Source: Heterocephalus glaber | Lineage: Eukaryota > Chordata > Mammalia > Rodentia > Bathyergidae | Assembly: GCF_000247695.1 (NCBI RefSeq) | Contig: NW_004624730.1 | Span: forward strand, 29,189,351 to 29,253,350 | Reading direction: 5' to 3' | DNA: 64,000 nt | Shown: positions 48,040-60,660 of the stretch, piece by piece | Position numbering within the stretch: position 1 is the stretch's first letter | Layout of the letters: each line of letters opens with the position of its first letter | Translations under genes and position numbers: made by a program | The notes under the pieces: model-generated | Seen by the model: the letters and a program-made list of their open reading frames with translations, nothing else | Database searches by the model: none | Told to the model about the DNA's origin: nothing

Positions 48040-48420
48040 ATATGAATAGCTTTGGTTCAACCTCTAGAAAGACAATCCAGCAATAATAAAATTTGAAATT
48101 ACGAATGCACATATTTTTTCACCAAGGGATTTCACTTGCAAAAATTTATCTAGCAGATATACTCCCACATGTGCAAAATGATGTACTGTACTTACAGTGT
48201 GATTCAATTCAGCACTGTTTACAATAGCGAAAGGTTGTGAATGACCTAAATATCCACTAACAAGAGACTGGCTAAATGACTTACAGTTCAGGCATATAAA
48301 TACTCTGCAATGGGAAGCAGAATAAAGTAGTTCTTTATGTTCTGATATTAAATGATCTCTAAAAATATTTGTGTTAAGTGGTCAAAAGCAAGGGAATCAA
48401 TCAAATGTGACCCTTGCTTG
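48040..48420 (+). mobile_element. Old L1 ORF2 3'-end fragment
   Basis: caccaagggatttcacttgc, agcagatatactcccacatg, cagcactgtttacaatagcg and gactggctaaatgacttaca follow the order of the ORF2 end in old mammalian L1. It lies inside the ERV span, so the ERV region has been disrupted or is not one element. Confidence 0.7.
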
Positions 48421-49439
48421 AATTTTGATTCAAGCAAAGCTGTATGAGAGAGAGCAAGAGAATCAATCAAGACCTGAATGTTAAGTTGATAGTTTATGAT
48501 ATTAAAGAAGTACTGTTTTGTTTTTTTTTTTTTTTTTAAATGCCCAAAGCTTTTGGCCAGAACCAGGCACCATCAACACTGTGCTCTCTGGTCCCAGATC
48601 CTGCCTGAGGCCATTGGCACCTGAAGTTTTGGTTCCCTATTTAAATTCAGATAAGTTAAAGGGCTAGGCCTGATGCCTAATTAGAACAACATTTAACATT
48701 AAAAAACCTAATTAAAGTAACTGTGAATATATAAGAACAGAGCCACCGAAGTTCTTAGTACTTTTTCCATCACTGTAAATGTAACAAATGTTTTCCCATA
48801 TGGTTTCTCTCTGCTCAAGTAGAGACATAAAGGAACCCAAAAACACTGGCTGAGCCATCAAGGAGCTCAGAATATAAGTACAGTCATCATGGGACTTGAA
48901 ATACACTTTGGACTATCAAGGGGTTCAGCTAGGTGGCTAAGGGAACTTACCTTGGAGAAGTTCTGCCCTTACATCACAGGAGTTAATGGGTGAGGTAAAA
49001 CCATGAAGTGGCTTCATTCCCTTCTCCCTAATGAGTTAATAGGTCTAAGCACGGTGACAAAAAGCCCCTGCCAGGAGATTTCTTCTGTGCTTAAGGATAT
49101 CAGCATCACTCAGACAGATACATCTGTCTAGTCTCTGTTAGGGTCTCAAAAAGGACCCTTTGTGAAACCCTCAGGTTTCCTCCTTATCGAATGCCACTAT
49201 AAGGAGTGCAGGCCTAGTAGTCTCCTTCTCACTATAGGACCCAAGATCAGCCCACTGCAAGCCTCTTGAATCTCACCACTACACAGATTCCATGGACTTC
49301 ATGACTAGGCTGTATCCTTGATGAATGCAACAGGTTTGATCCAGACAATTTAAAACAAAAAAGCTTATCTGTCATGGTAATAGTCTGCATTCAATATGAA
49401 TTAGGAAGTGGCAAAAGATGGATACACAATGGTACTTTA
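48421..49439. other. Unassigned region between ERV blocks
   Basis: Contains a T19-like run at about 48519-48537. No motif recognised. Confidence 0.4.
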
Positions 49440-49560
49440 TTTTATTTTATTTTTGAAGAACGGTCTCGCTATGTACTTCAGGTTGGCCTTGAACTCATTA
49501 CAATCCTCTTGCCTCAGCCCCCTGAGTCCTGGGATTATAGGCTTCACCATGCCTGGCCCA
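49440..49560 (-). mobile_element. B1-type SINE
   Basis: gaacggtctcgctatgtact, aggttggccttgaactcatt, cctgagtcctgggattatag and accatgcctggccca. Confidence 0.9.
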
Positions 49561-49689
49561 GGATGGAAATTTAAACTATGAGACTATTGTCCATTTACAG
49601 TATTTCTGCTTGGAACATGAAAGGTGGAGTAAAAGGTCCTATATTCAGGCTTTTGTAACTCTTTTCGAAGGGAAAGTTCAAGATCTATG

Positions 49690-52600
49690 GTAACTAATGC
49701 AGGCCCTGAGGAAGACAAAGATATCCTGGATGACCTTGTTCTAAAACCCCCATTTGTGTATTATGGGGCTTTCAGTCTTGCTGTTCTATTTAGAGAGTAT
49801 AACCACACTAGGAAGTCTCCTCAACCTCCCTCTTAAAATGCTCAAACCAATAAATTAGGCCTATACCCTCAAAATAAACACATGTCTATTAGAACCTACT
49901 ACCCTCAGAGAAACCCAATATTTTTCAGCTTTCTTTGCAGCCTTCTGAGGAAGTCCTAAGCCTGAATTGGTACATGCAGACAGCTTTAAACCCCCAGGTC
50001 GAACCCAAATTGGTATTTCTCACTGCTCTGGCTCACAACTTGTCCTGCTCCTAAGAGCAGTCCCAGGAGTGGAAGGAATTACCTGAGTATGAGTCCCTTT
50101 TCCAGTTACAGTTGTTCAACAGTAAAAGGAACAATTAGGTCAACTATTAGAAGACCCTAGAAAGTTTGCAAATGGGTTCCAAACTTTTACCATTGCTTTT
50201 GACTTAACATGGTGAGATGTCCAATACATCTTGGCCACTTGCAGTTCCTCAGATAAAAGACAGAATCCTACAAGAGGCTAGAAACTATGCAGATGAACAA
50301 TATCCTTTAAAAAGGGAAGGAAACCACCCTGGAATAGCTATTCTCCCTTCAACAGAGCCAAACTGGGAGTACAAAACTCAACATGGACTAGAAATTATGT
50401 CTAATATGTTAGCTGCTCTTATCATGGGGATGAAAAGTTGCATTAACTAGTCTGTTAATTATGATAAAGGGAATGGGAGTCTTACAGGGTGCAGAGGAAA
50501 ATCCAGCTTTGTTTTGAAACTGATTAACAGAGATCCTCCACAGGTATACTAATACAGATCCAACTTTCAGGGAGGGAGAAGCACTAATGTGACAACATTT
50601 TTTCTGTCAGTTAGCCTCAGATATCTGGCATAAGCTACAACAAATTCAGATGGGGTAACAGACACCTATGGCCCAATTGCTGGATACAACCTTTTCTGTG
50701 TTCAACAATTGAAACCCAGAAAAGAGACAAAAGTGAAAGGTTAAGGTCACAGCTGTTGAAATTGGTAACACTTTAAGCCCACCAAGATAATCTAAAGAAA
50801 AACTCAAGGAGAACTAAGGAAAAGGTTCCTGTTTCAAGTGCAAAGGAACTGGACATTATGCACAAGATTGCACCTAAACTCTGCCTTGGACCTATTCTAA
50901 ATGTGAGGCAGCTGATGTGCCTCACTTGTGGCACTGGAGTGCTGACTGTCCCCACTCCCAGAGAGAGGTTAGGCCTCACAAAACCTTCATTTACTGAAGA
51001 GGCACAGGGAGGCCTGCAATGCCCCTGTCCACAGACATTACCATCTCCTCTGAGGTAATCTTGGACATCATGAGTTAGCAAATTCAGCTGCCTAATGATA
51101 CCAAGGCAACTCATTCTTTTTTATTTTCCTTCTTTGAAAAGCTTTCCTCTAAATCTATAGCTATAGTTTGGGTTGAAGTGATTCCTATTCAGATCTTCCT
51201 TATTCCATTTCTGACATGTCAATTAGAAAGTCAAATATTCAACCACAAGTTTCTAATTCTCTGAGTATATCACTTTGTTACTAGGAAGAGTTTTAACAAA
51301 ATTGAAGGCAATTCTCAGATTCTGGCTAAGTCCAAAATGGATTTTACTTATGTGATTACACCAGGTCTCTCTGACCAAATTAGCTAACAGGTAGGGCAAA
51401 TTCAGCTTTGTCAGTAATTATAAGACTAAATTCCTAATTGAAAGCAGTATGTGATGAAGGAAGTGGCATGTAAGGGTCTCCAGACTCTCACAGATTTCTC
51501 AAATATGTCCTTTTGAAACCTTGCCAGTCCCCTTGCAATACTCCAATTCTCCCTTTATCAAATCCCTGAGGAGAATATAGGATGGTACCAGACTCCATTA
51601 ATAAAGAGGTCATCAATGAGACTGTCATTCCAATTCATTCTCTAGTGGCATATCCATAGAAAATTCTCTCCTAAATTCAAGGGAATACTTATTTGTTCTC
51701 AGTCTTAGATTTAAAAGATGCATTCTTCTCCTACCCCCTACATTCAGATTCTAAGATTCTACCTTTGAATGGGGAATTCCCATTACAAAAGAAAAACTGC
51801 AATATATTTGGACAGTTTTCCCACGGGGGTTTAGAGATAGTCCTCACATTTTTGCTTGGGCACTAGAAAAAGTTTTGAGCAACGTAAAGCTAAAACAAGG
51901 AACCATCCTACAATATTGAGATGATATTCTAGTTTGCAGCCTAATTCAGAAACTGTCTAACTATAACACTGTACGAAAACTTTCTAGATAAGAAGGAATA
52001 TAAAGTATCCAAAGAAAAGGTTCAGATATCCCTTGAAAAAAATTCAATATCTGAGATGTACTCTTGCACCTAAGAAAGGAAATCTGGCGACAGACCAAAA
52101 CTAGGATAGCTGTGATATGAGGCCTCTTACCACCAAACAACATCATCATTCCATTCTGGGAATGGCTGGCTTTTATAGGATCTGGCTTACTAATTTTGGA
52201 CTAAAGGCAAAATTTTACATGAGGCAGTAAAAAGCCTTGAGGCCCTGCCCCTAGAGTGAACAAAAATGATGGACAATGCCTTTAGAGCAATAAAGCATGC
52301 CTGTACTCAGGGCTCAGCACTGGGAATACATGATTTTAAAATCTCTTCTTTCTCTATGTATCAAAAATGAAAGGAATTTTTGGGGGGATCTTGACTCAAA
52401 GGCTAGGACAAAAAACTCACTCAGTGGCGTACTTTTCAAATTAATTAGATGGGGTGATTGCTGGATGGCCACCTTGCCTGAGAGCAATAGCAGCTGGAGC
52501 TGTACTAACAGAAGGAACTACAAAGCTAACTTTAGGTCACAGACTAGAAGTCTGACTCCACATCAGGTCAGAGCTATTCTGGAGGGAAAAGGTTGCTTGT

Positions 52601-54620
52601 GGTTAAGAGAAGAAAATCTCATTAAGTATAAGGTCATATGGCTAAAGTCTAATTGCCATGCTTTGAGGTTATTTAAAAAATCCCACACTACTATTAACCA
52701 TGCTTCTTTGATGCCTACAGGCCCAAAAGTTTGACACTTTTGTGAACAAGTAATCTCCTAGAATTATGAAGTCAGGACATCAGTGACTTCCCTCTCTGAA
52801 ACCCTAAGAATGTATAGTTCATTGATGGAAGTAGCTTTGTCCAAGAAGGACATTGAAAAGCAAGTTATGCAGTTTTCAGCTCACAACAGATAATCGAAGC
52901 TAAACCTTTTCCCCCAGAAAACTGTTGCTCCAAAGGCAGAGCTGGTAGCTTTTACCTGAGCAATGACATCAGGAAAAAACTGAAGGTTCAACATCAGTAC
53001 AGACTCTAGATATGCCTTTCTACTGCTACACGGCCATGTAGCAATCTGGAAGGAAAAATGTTTACTGACAAATAAACAATCATCTATAAAACACAGACAG
53101 AAAGTTCTACAACTCCCAGAGACAGTCCTAGTTCTTTTTCTCTGATAGGTCAGAGTTATGCATTGTAAGGACACCAAAGACACATGTTTGAAATCACCTT
53201 GGGAAAACAAAAGGCTGTTGGAGAGGAATAAAAGGCAGCCCTACAGTCTCTTAAGACTCTACCCTTTTCCCCAGTTCCTGAAGAACCATTAAAAACAGTC
53301 TATACTGCCCAGGAAAATAAATGGGCCTTAGGACACACAAGAATTAAAAATGGACTCTTAGGACAAGAAATGAACTGGTCCTTCCCCCAAGGGACACAGT
53401 GGAAGGCTATGAAAAGAATTCATGATTGCTTCAATATAGGAAGAGATGCTACATTGGAAATGATCACTTGGGTTTTCACAGGACTAGGACTAGTGACAGA
53501 CACCAAACATATCTGCAAAGCTTGCCCGTGTTGTGCTTACAACAACATGGGAAAGCCCAAACTGTTTTCTTTATTTTAACCTATACAGAGGAGAGAGACA
53601 TACCCTGAGGAGGAATGCCAATTAAACTTTACCCACATACCACCATGTGGAGGATTGAAACAGATTGAAAAGGCTGGATTGAAGCCTTTTCCTAACCCCT
53701 CAGATAAAGGCTACTGAGATAATCAAGATGCTTCTTAGAGAAATCATCTCCAGATTTGGACTACCCGAGTCTCTCCAGGGTGACAATGGACATTCCTTCA
53801 CCTTCAAATCACTCAGGGCTTGGCAAATGCTTTAGAACTAAAGTACCACCTTCATTCCACATGGCAGCCTCAATTAGAAAGTAGAGAGAGCCAACCTAAT
53901 TCTAAAGTTAGCTTTGGTAAAATATTGCCAACAGATGTCTGAGCCTTTCCTATCCACTCAGAAAAGGCTACTGACCTAGTCAAGATTCTTCTTAAAGAAA
54001 TCATCCCCAGATTTGGGTTACTCCTATCTCTTCAGTGTGACAATGGACCTACTTCTACCTTCAAATAACTAAGAGTGTGACAAAATTTTTCAGACTAAAG
54101 TACAATTTCATTCCACTTGGTGGGCTCAGTATTTTGGGATGGTAAAGAGAGCCAACAGGACCATAACATGAGCTTTGGTACAACTTTGCCAAGAGATATC
54201 TGAGTTCTGCATCTGATTGCTAACAACAACACTCATGAGAGTTCATAACATGTCCAAAATAGAGCTAAGTTTGAGCCACTTGAGATGTTATATGAAAGGC
54301 CATTTCTATCCTCAGATATGCTAGTAGACTCAGAGACTACAAGATTCTTATAATAGTTTATCAATCTGGGCCAAATACAATTGGGTATCCAAATATATGG
54401 GAACCAAGTCCTGCTGACTTCTGGCCAGTTAAAGCCTAAATAGAAAGGCCCATTTTCAGTGATCCTTGCAATACCCACTGAAGTGAAGGTGCCAGAGATA
54501 GACAATTGGATTCATTATTCTAAGCCAGGCCCAAGTGAACTGTCTAAAGAGCAAGATCACCCTAAAGAAAAAAGTCTCTGGAGCCTCCTGTGAGCCTCTC
54601 CTGTGAACCTCTGGAAGACT
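49690..54620 (+). pseudogene. Class I (gammaretrovirus-like) ERV gag-pro-pol remnant
   Basis: Ordered on +: capsid-like gag (50050-50500), a nucleocapsid zinc knuckle CX2CX4HX4C at 50830-50871, protease near 51097 where the DTGA active site reads DTKA, reverse transcriptase (VLDLKDAFF near 51705; the catalytic YxDD has TGA as its second codon at 51917-51919), the connection/RNase H part (TPHQVRAIL near 52560) and integrase (zinc-binding half 53370-53579, core and C-terminal tail to about 54540). The order and motif style are gamma-like. There are dozens of stops and frameshifts, and no env or 3' LTR follows. Integrase carries a tandem duplication (separate entry). It cannot encode any working protein. 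Confidence 0.88.
53681..54201 (+). repeat. Diverged tandem duplication (period 260) of the ERV integrase core
   Basis: Copy 1 is 53681-53940, copy 2 is 53941-54201. Shared landmarks: aaggctactga, cttcttagagaaatcat versus cttcttaaagaaatcat, ccccagatttgg, gtgacaatggac, ttcattccac, agagagccaac, gctttggta and gccaacagatgtctga versus gccaagagatatctga. Each copy holds the block around the second catalytic Asp (DNG). The copies differ at many positions. Confidence 0.88.
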
Positions 54621-54984
54621 TGAGATTTCTTTTCTAAAAGGAGGGCTCCAGTGCTGCCACAGATTAGTGATTGCATTATATAACATTAAATATGTCTTAT
54701 CATTTAGCCTTCATATCAACATAGAAATATAACAACTAATATTGTAAGAGGCTATCTCTTCCTCAAGATCACATCATTAAGTATTTCAAAGTTAACATTT
54801 TAGCCTGGATCCTCTGCCTCAGAGATCATTTTCCTTAATACTCTGAAAATTAATGAGACATGGAACTTCAGATGTATTTATGCCCAAATAATGTGTTATT
54901 GATGAATGTACCACATTATGAATATTCGTTCTCTCATGCTAAGATCCCAACTATTTATGTGAAGGTACTAGTAGGTTAGACATT
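54621..54984. other. Short unassigned stretch
   Basis: ctcaagatcacatcattaag and aacattttagcctggatcct (54763-54815) faintly recall a MIR tail; otherwise nothing. Confidence 0.3.
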
Positions 54985-55245
54985 TGAAGGTGCTTAGTTC
55001 ATGAAGGTAAAGCTCACTTGAAAGTGATTAGTGTCCTTAAAGGAGACCTCAGACAGCAATCCCCTCTGCCATACAAGGACTCAGGACAAGTCAGCAGTCA
55101 AAGAACCAGGAAGGTAATTCATTTGTTCAGACCATGAATCTTTTAGAACTTTCATCTTAGCCTCCCCTGCTTCCAGAACCATGAGAGATAAATTGTTCAT
55201 TTTTTAAGCTACCCAGCCTGTGGCATTTTTATTATAACAACCTGT
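54985..55245 (+). mobile_element. Old mammalian LTR-like fragment
   Basis: ttaaaggagacctcagacag, ccctctgccatacaaggact, tccagaaccatgagagataa and agctacccagcctgtggcat are in the order of ancient MLT-type LTRs. Confidence 0.5.
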
Positions 55246-55589
55246 ACTTATCATTATTTCAAAAGAGAAGCAGATCCAATGTGTGTATGTGAGGTGAGGA
55301 TTCAAGAGGTAGATAGAATGAGGAAGAAAGAAGAAAGAAAGAAAATAAGAGAAGAAATTTTTTTGTGTGAGTTGTCTCACATGATTATAGAAGTCAAGTA
55401 TTTCCATCATTTGTCATCTGCGAGTGGAAAACTAGAAACCCTTTGGTGTAATTCAGCTTGGGTTTGAAGGTTTGAGGCACAGGAACTGATGCTGCAACCT
55501 CTACTCTGCATCTGAAGGTCTGAGAACTGGAAGTGGATGCAAGCATAAATATGAGAGTGTGAAAGCTTGAGAACTATGACCTTCTATGT

Positions 55590-56430
55590 CCATAGGCAAG
55601 AAAAAAAGGAAACCTTTCTAAATCGTTGATGGGAATGTTAACTAGTACAACGATTATGGAAATCAGTATAGAGATTCCTCAAAGAATTAAAAATAGAAAT
55701 TCTGTATGACTCAGCCATTCCCCTCTTAAGTGTCTTCCCCAACATGCTAAATACCTCATGTTTTATCTATTTATGCATATCAATGTTTATAGCAGCACAT
55801 AATAACTGAGTTCTGGAAGGAGCCTATGTGTTCATCAACAGACAAATAGGTAAATAAAATGTAGCACCTATATATAATGGATACTACTTCACTATAAAGG
55901 GTAAATTCAAGACTTTTGTAGAAAAATAAACATCCTGGAAATATAATGTTAAGTGAAATAAATATGACATAAGCTTAAATACTGTATGGTTTCTCTCATT
56001 TGAGTAATTGAAAGTAAAAATAAAGAACAAAATATAAGAGTAATAAAAAGAGACAGGAAGACAGATCCTTTTGAAAAGGAAAGGGGTCCAAGAGACAGAG
56101 AGAAGGGGGAGAGAAAGAGAAGTAAAAATGTTTAACATGTGTCATGTACCTGTACCAAACACCCAAAATGAATTTAAACATTATATATCTTCAGCATGAA
56201 CTAAATAATAACAAAAACAATAACAATAATAATGGAGTTGGAGAAATGGGATCTAGAGACAAAGTAAGGGAGGTAAGTGGAGAGGAAAAGCAGAATAAAA
56301 GAGAATCAAGGTCTGTTATGTACATGTACCTACTCCCTGAGATGAATGTAAATTTCATCTTACAAAAATATACCAATAAAATAAAATTTAAAATAGAGTA
56401 TTCATCTTCCACCTGTTTCTTATATTAAGA
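55590..56430 (+). mobile_element. L1 ORF2 end and 3' UTR, older copy
   Basis: gttgatgggaatgttaacta, tggaaatcagtatagagatt, tgtttatagcagcacataat, ggtttctctcatttgagtaa and a polypurine 3' UTR ending atataccaataaaataaaat. Two cycles of 'catgtacctg...aatgaat' (56140-56180, 56320-56350) again suggest a doubled 3' UTR. Confidence 0.75.
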
Positions 56431-57149
56431 TCCTAAATCAATTGTATAATACCAGTCCATATTAATGACAGTAGGTCTTTACTAGATGTATTGATTTAAA
56501 TGTTATTCTCTTCTGAAGACTTCAAAGGCATCCCCAGGCAGACACACCCCACAACCATATCCAGAAACTATGTTTCAAGAACTATCTAAATATTTCTTAC
56601 TCAGTAAAGTTGTCACACGGAATTAAACATCATGCAACTAGAATAGGCTAAGATAGAAATTGTGGATGTTTCTGTAAGAAATATGTAAAACTGTGGGAGC
56701 AACTTTGGAACCAGGCAATATGTAGTGGTTGGACAAGTTTGATGTGCATGCGAGAAAAAGGGTACATTTCTATGAATAAAACTGGAAAGGTAGTTGTGAG
56801 AGAACTTAGAAATAATAAAAGAAGTCAATAGAGAAAGCAGTCTTCCTGAAGAGTATTTAAGCAATCATTAATACAATGTTAATTAAAATATGGAAGTCAT
56901 TTTGATGAAGATACAGAAAGAAATGAGGAATGTTGTCAGATAACTGAGCAAAACTGTTTCTTGTAAAGTGGAAAATAACTGACTAAACTTTTCTTGTTTT
57001 CTAGTGTTTTATAGAAGGTAGAATTTTCAAGAGATTAAGTTTGACACTTAGCTGCAAGTATTAAAGTTATGACTTGACTCCACTTGATTACTTAAGGAAA
57101 ATGCGAGAAGAAAAACATTACTTAGTTATTGTTAATGAAAGCAGATCTT
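56431..57149. other. Unassigned stretch
   Basis: Nothing recognised on either strand. Confidence 0.4.
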
Positions 57150-58575
57150 AAGGATTTGGAACAGCTGGTGAAAAAATTTTCCCACATTATAGATTGTGTT
57201 TTCACTCTGATGGTTTTTCTTTCCGTGCAGAAGCATTTTAATAAGATGACATCTCAGCTGTTTATTCTTTGGGCTAGTTCCTGTGCAACTGAATTTTTGT
57301 TCATAAAGTCTTTTCCTACACCAATGTCTTCAAGAGTTCTACCTAACCTATCTTCCAGAAGTTTAGTGTTTCTGTTTTAATATTTATATCTTTGATCCAT
57401 ACTGATTTTAGTTTAGTGCATGGTGAAAGATATGGGTCTAATTTTAATCTTGGCAAGCTGAGGCCCAGTTTTTCCAGCACCATTTATTAAAGAGGCTATC
57501 TTTCCTCCAGTGAGAGTATTTGGCTCCACTCCTTTGTCAAAGATGAAGTGGCTTAGTACACCTCGATTTGTTTCTGCTCCTCAGACAAAGAATATATAGA
57601 GAACTTAAAAGATCAGACCCCCCAAATTAAAAAACCCAATCCAAAAATGGACTTCTGAAATGAATAGATATTTCTCAGATGAAGCAGTAGAAGTGGCAAA
57701 TAAACATATGAAAAAATGTTCAACATCACTGGTCATTCAACAGATGCAGATGGAAACAACACTGAGATTCCATCTCACTTGAAAAAGAATGTCTGCTTCA
57801 AGAAATCAACCAACAACAAATGCTGGCAAGCTGTGAGGAGGAAGGAACCCTTCTCCACTGTTGGTGGGAGTGTAGACTGGTGCAACCACTATGGAAATCA
57901 GTGTGGGTATTCATCAAAAAACTAGGATTAGAGGTCCTATTTGACCCAGCTAGTCCCCTGCTAGGTATCTTCCCAAAAGATTTAAAAGCATCATACCACA
58001 GCGATATATGTGCACCCATGTTTATAGCAGTAAAATTTGCAATAGCTAAAACCTGGAAACAGCCCAATTGCCCTTCAACTGGAGACTGGATGAAGAAGAT
58101 GTGGATTTTTTAAATAAAATTATGTACTACTCAGCCATAAAGAATGATAAACTAGAGGCATTTATAGCTAAATGGATGCACATTGAGGCCATAATCTTAA
58201 GAGAAATAAATAGTTCACACGTGGTGAATACCAAATAGTTTTTCTGGTGTGAGAAACTGCAAGAGTAAATGAGGACCAAAATGTATAATAGACAATATAA
58301 AATAGGAAGAAAATGTCCAAAAAGGGAAGGGGAACTAGCTGGAGGGGTAGGAGAAAGGAAAGAAGGGAAGGAAAAAATATGAGCAGGAAAAAATGGAAAC
58401 AAAGTTTTTTGTAAATAGGGAGGGGGAGGGGTGGAAGGGAAGTAAGGGTGATGGGGAATTACAAGAACCTAGATATGTCAGGTACAGGTACAGATTTCTG
58501 ATGATGAATGTTATCATAATGTATATCTAAAATGTACTGATAAACTTAATGGAATTTTTAAAAAAGGATTTAGAA
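57150..58575 (+). mobile_element. Twin-primed (5'-inverted) L1 with target-site duplication
   Basis: 57162-57578 is minus-strand L1 ORF2 (same as 20265-20680) joined to + strand L1 from 57586 (matching 20250 leftwards), with almost no L1 sequence lost at the join. The + part continues through the ORF2 end (ctgttggtgggagtgtagac) and the 3' UTR to an A tail. Flanking repeat aaggatttggaa at 57150-57161 and aaggatttagaa at 58564-58575 (one mismatch). Confidence 0.93.
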
Positions 58576-58929
58576 AATTCTCCACCTAAGCATGTTGCAA
58601 AATATGAGAACACTAAGGGAATGGCACAGAGACCATTTGAGAAGAAGGTTAGTATGGATCACATATTGTAACAAAAACTTGATGTTATTTTGAAGACACT
58701 GGAGGATTCAACCTGAAGACGATTCAGAGATCGTCAGGACTGCCATTCCCCTAATACATCCTGAGTACATGGGCCAAGAGGGAAAGGCTACCATCTAAAT
58801 TGGAATAGAGGAGCTTCCTGGAGATACAGGAGCCAAGTTGTAGGTAAAGTCCAGGGAGAGGCAACCCAGGACCAGAGACCAAGCAATGGGCTCCTATGGG
58901 ACCAGACTATGTAATTTTTGAGATTTGTT

Positions 58930-59480
58930 GTGCACGTTTAATTGTTCAGTCAATTGTATAGAAAAAATTTTTAAATCCTTAATCACAGTTTTTGATTTGT
59001 CTATTTCAACTTTTAATTTTGATGGTTATATATACCCTACTTTTTTTATCTCTGTGGTTGAACTCATTTGTATTTATGTTCTTTGAAAGAATTAATACTT
59101 TTATCATTATAAAATGATTTTCTGTATCCATGGAAGTTTCTTTTACTATAAAGCTTACATTACCGTATATTACTATCTTCAATGTAATTCTGTTTGAATT
59201 AAAGATTGTTAGTATTTTTACCTTTGTACTTATATAACTATAGTTATATTTAAAGTATTATTCTTGTATAAATATCTTTATATTTAAAGTATCACTATTG
59301 GAAGTAGTACATAATTTTGCCTTGTTTTTCTTTTAACTTCCAATTTAATAATATCTGCCTTTAATTGAAGTATATAGACCATTTACATTTAATCTAGTTA
59401 TTAAATTAGTTAAGTAGAAATCTATACTCTTGCTATGTATTTCCATTTTTTGTCTCTTTAATTTCCTTGGGTTGAGATTT
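58930..59480 (-). mobile_element. Old L1 ORF2 fragment
   Basis: Reverse-strand ORF2 landmarks tttgatttgtctatttcaac, tacttttatcattataaaat and tgttagtatttttacc match the 22900-23340 part of the younger antisense L1. Confidence 0.6.
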
Positions 59481-60175
59481 TTCCCCTATAATAATACTTT
59501 ATTTCCATTATTGACTTAATAAGGCCATGTTTGTTTCATATCTTAGTTGTGCACTAGGGATTACAATATTTATTTATTTATTATCATAATCTCCCTTCAA
59601 AAATATATTCTATTTACATATTATGTAAGAACCATACAATAGTCTGTTTCCACTCTCCCCATTTCATTTCCTGCAGCATCACTCTACTTCACCCTTTCAC
59701 ATGCACTATTAACTTCATTTTATACAGTAAATGAGTTTCTCATTAATTATAAATGAGAAGAATTTTTCCTGTGCATCCACATATTTCCCACCTCCAAGAA
59801 TCTTCAACCCTTAGCACAGATCCAAATTTCTATCTGCTGTCATATTCCTCTGACTGTTTTTCACAATTTCTATAGTACAGATAAAAATATTACCTATCAT
59901 AGCAGAAAAAAAATTTCAAGGCATGTAAATTTACTGTGGTTGAGGAGTTTCAAAGTATTTTCTTGATTGGACTGTGTAGTGCAGAAGGGGTTCTGTGAAA
60001 CAAATGAAGACTATCTGGGGGATTATTTAGCTCATTGATAATTGATATGGATTTTTTTCTTTTTAAATTTTAATTCTATTAGTTCATGTTTGCAGTAATT
60101 AATGATTATGTTCATCATCTGGAGTTGGTACATGTACATGAGGGATCTTAATTATTTTTCTCCTGTTTTTAATGT
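59481..60175. other. Unassigned, probably more old L1
   Basis: No firm landmark. Confidence 0.35.
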
Positions 60176-60660
60176 TTGCTTTCTAGCTATAAATTTCCTT
60201 CTGATATATGTTCAGCTGAATCATAGAAGTTTTGGTATGCATGTATTGTTCTCCTTATCACTCAATTCACAATATTTTCTGATTTCTATAGTGAACTATT
60301 CTCTGACCAAGAGTTATTTATTATGTTTTACTTCCAAAAACGTGGGACTATGTTAATCATTGTGTTGTTTTTAAGTTCTCATTGAATTCCACTGAGGGTA
60401 AATAATTTTCTGCATATTTATTATCACTTAAAATTTGCTTATAATTATTTTAAGAACAGGATTATTGTTTTAAAAATGTTTCAAGTACACTTGCAAAAGG
60501 ATATACTGTATATTTATGACATTATTTGGTGGTGGGCTTGATATATACAAATAAAATAAATTTTATTAATTGTATTATTGCAATCTTCTCTAGATTTTCT
60601 TTTTTCTCTTATTCTATTAGTTACTAAAAATGAATTAAAATCTTCCACTATGGGTCCTTA
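60176..60660 (-). mobile_element. Old L1 ORF2 fragment, out of order with 58930-59480
   Basis: gctgaatcatagaagttttg, caatattttctgatttctat, gaccaagagttatttattat and tcttccactatgggtcc match the part of ORF2 that should precede 58930-59480 on this strand. The order is therefore swapped, pointing to two insertions or a rearrangement. Confidence 0.6.

Noticed and set aside
52297..52734. 145-codon frame as a separate gene
   Set aside because: It lies within the ERV pol remnant and its TPHQVRAIL segment belongs to the pol connection region.
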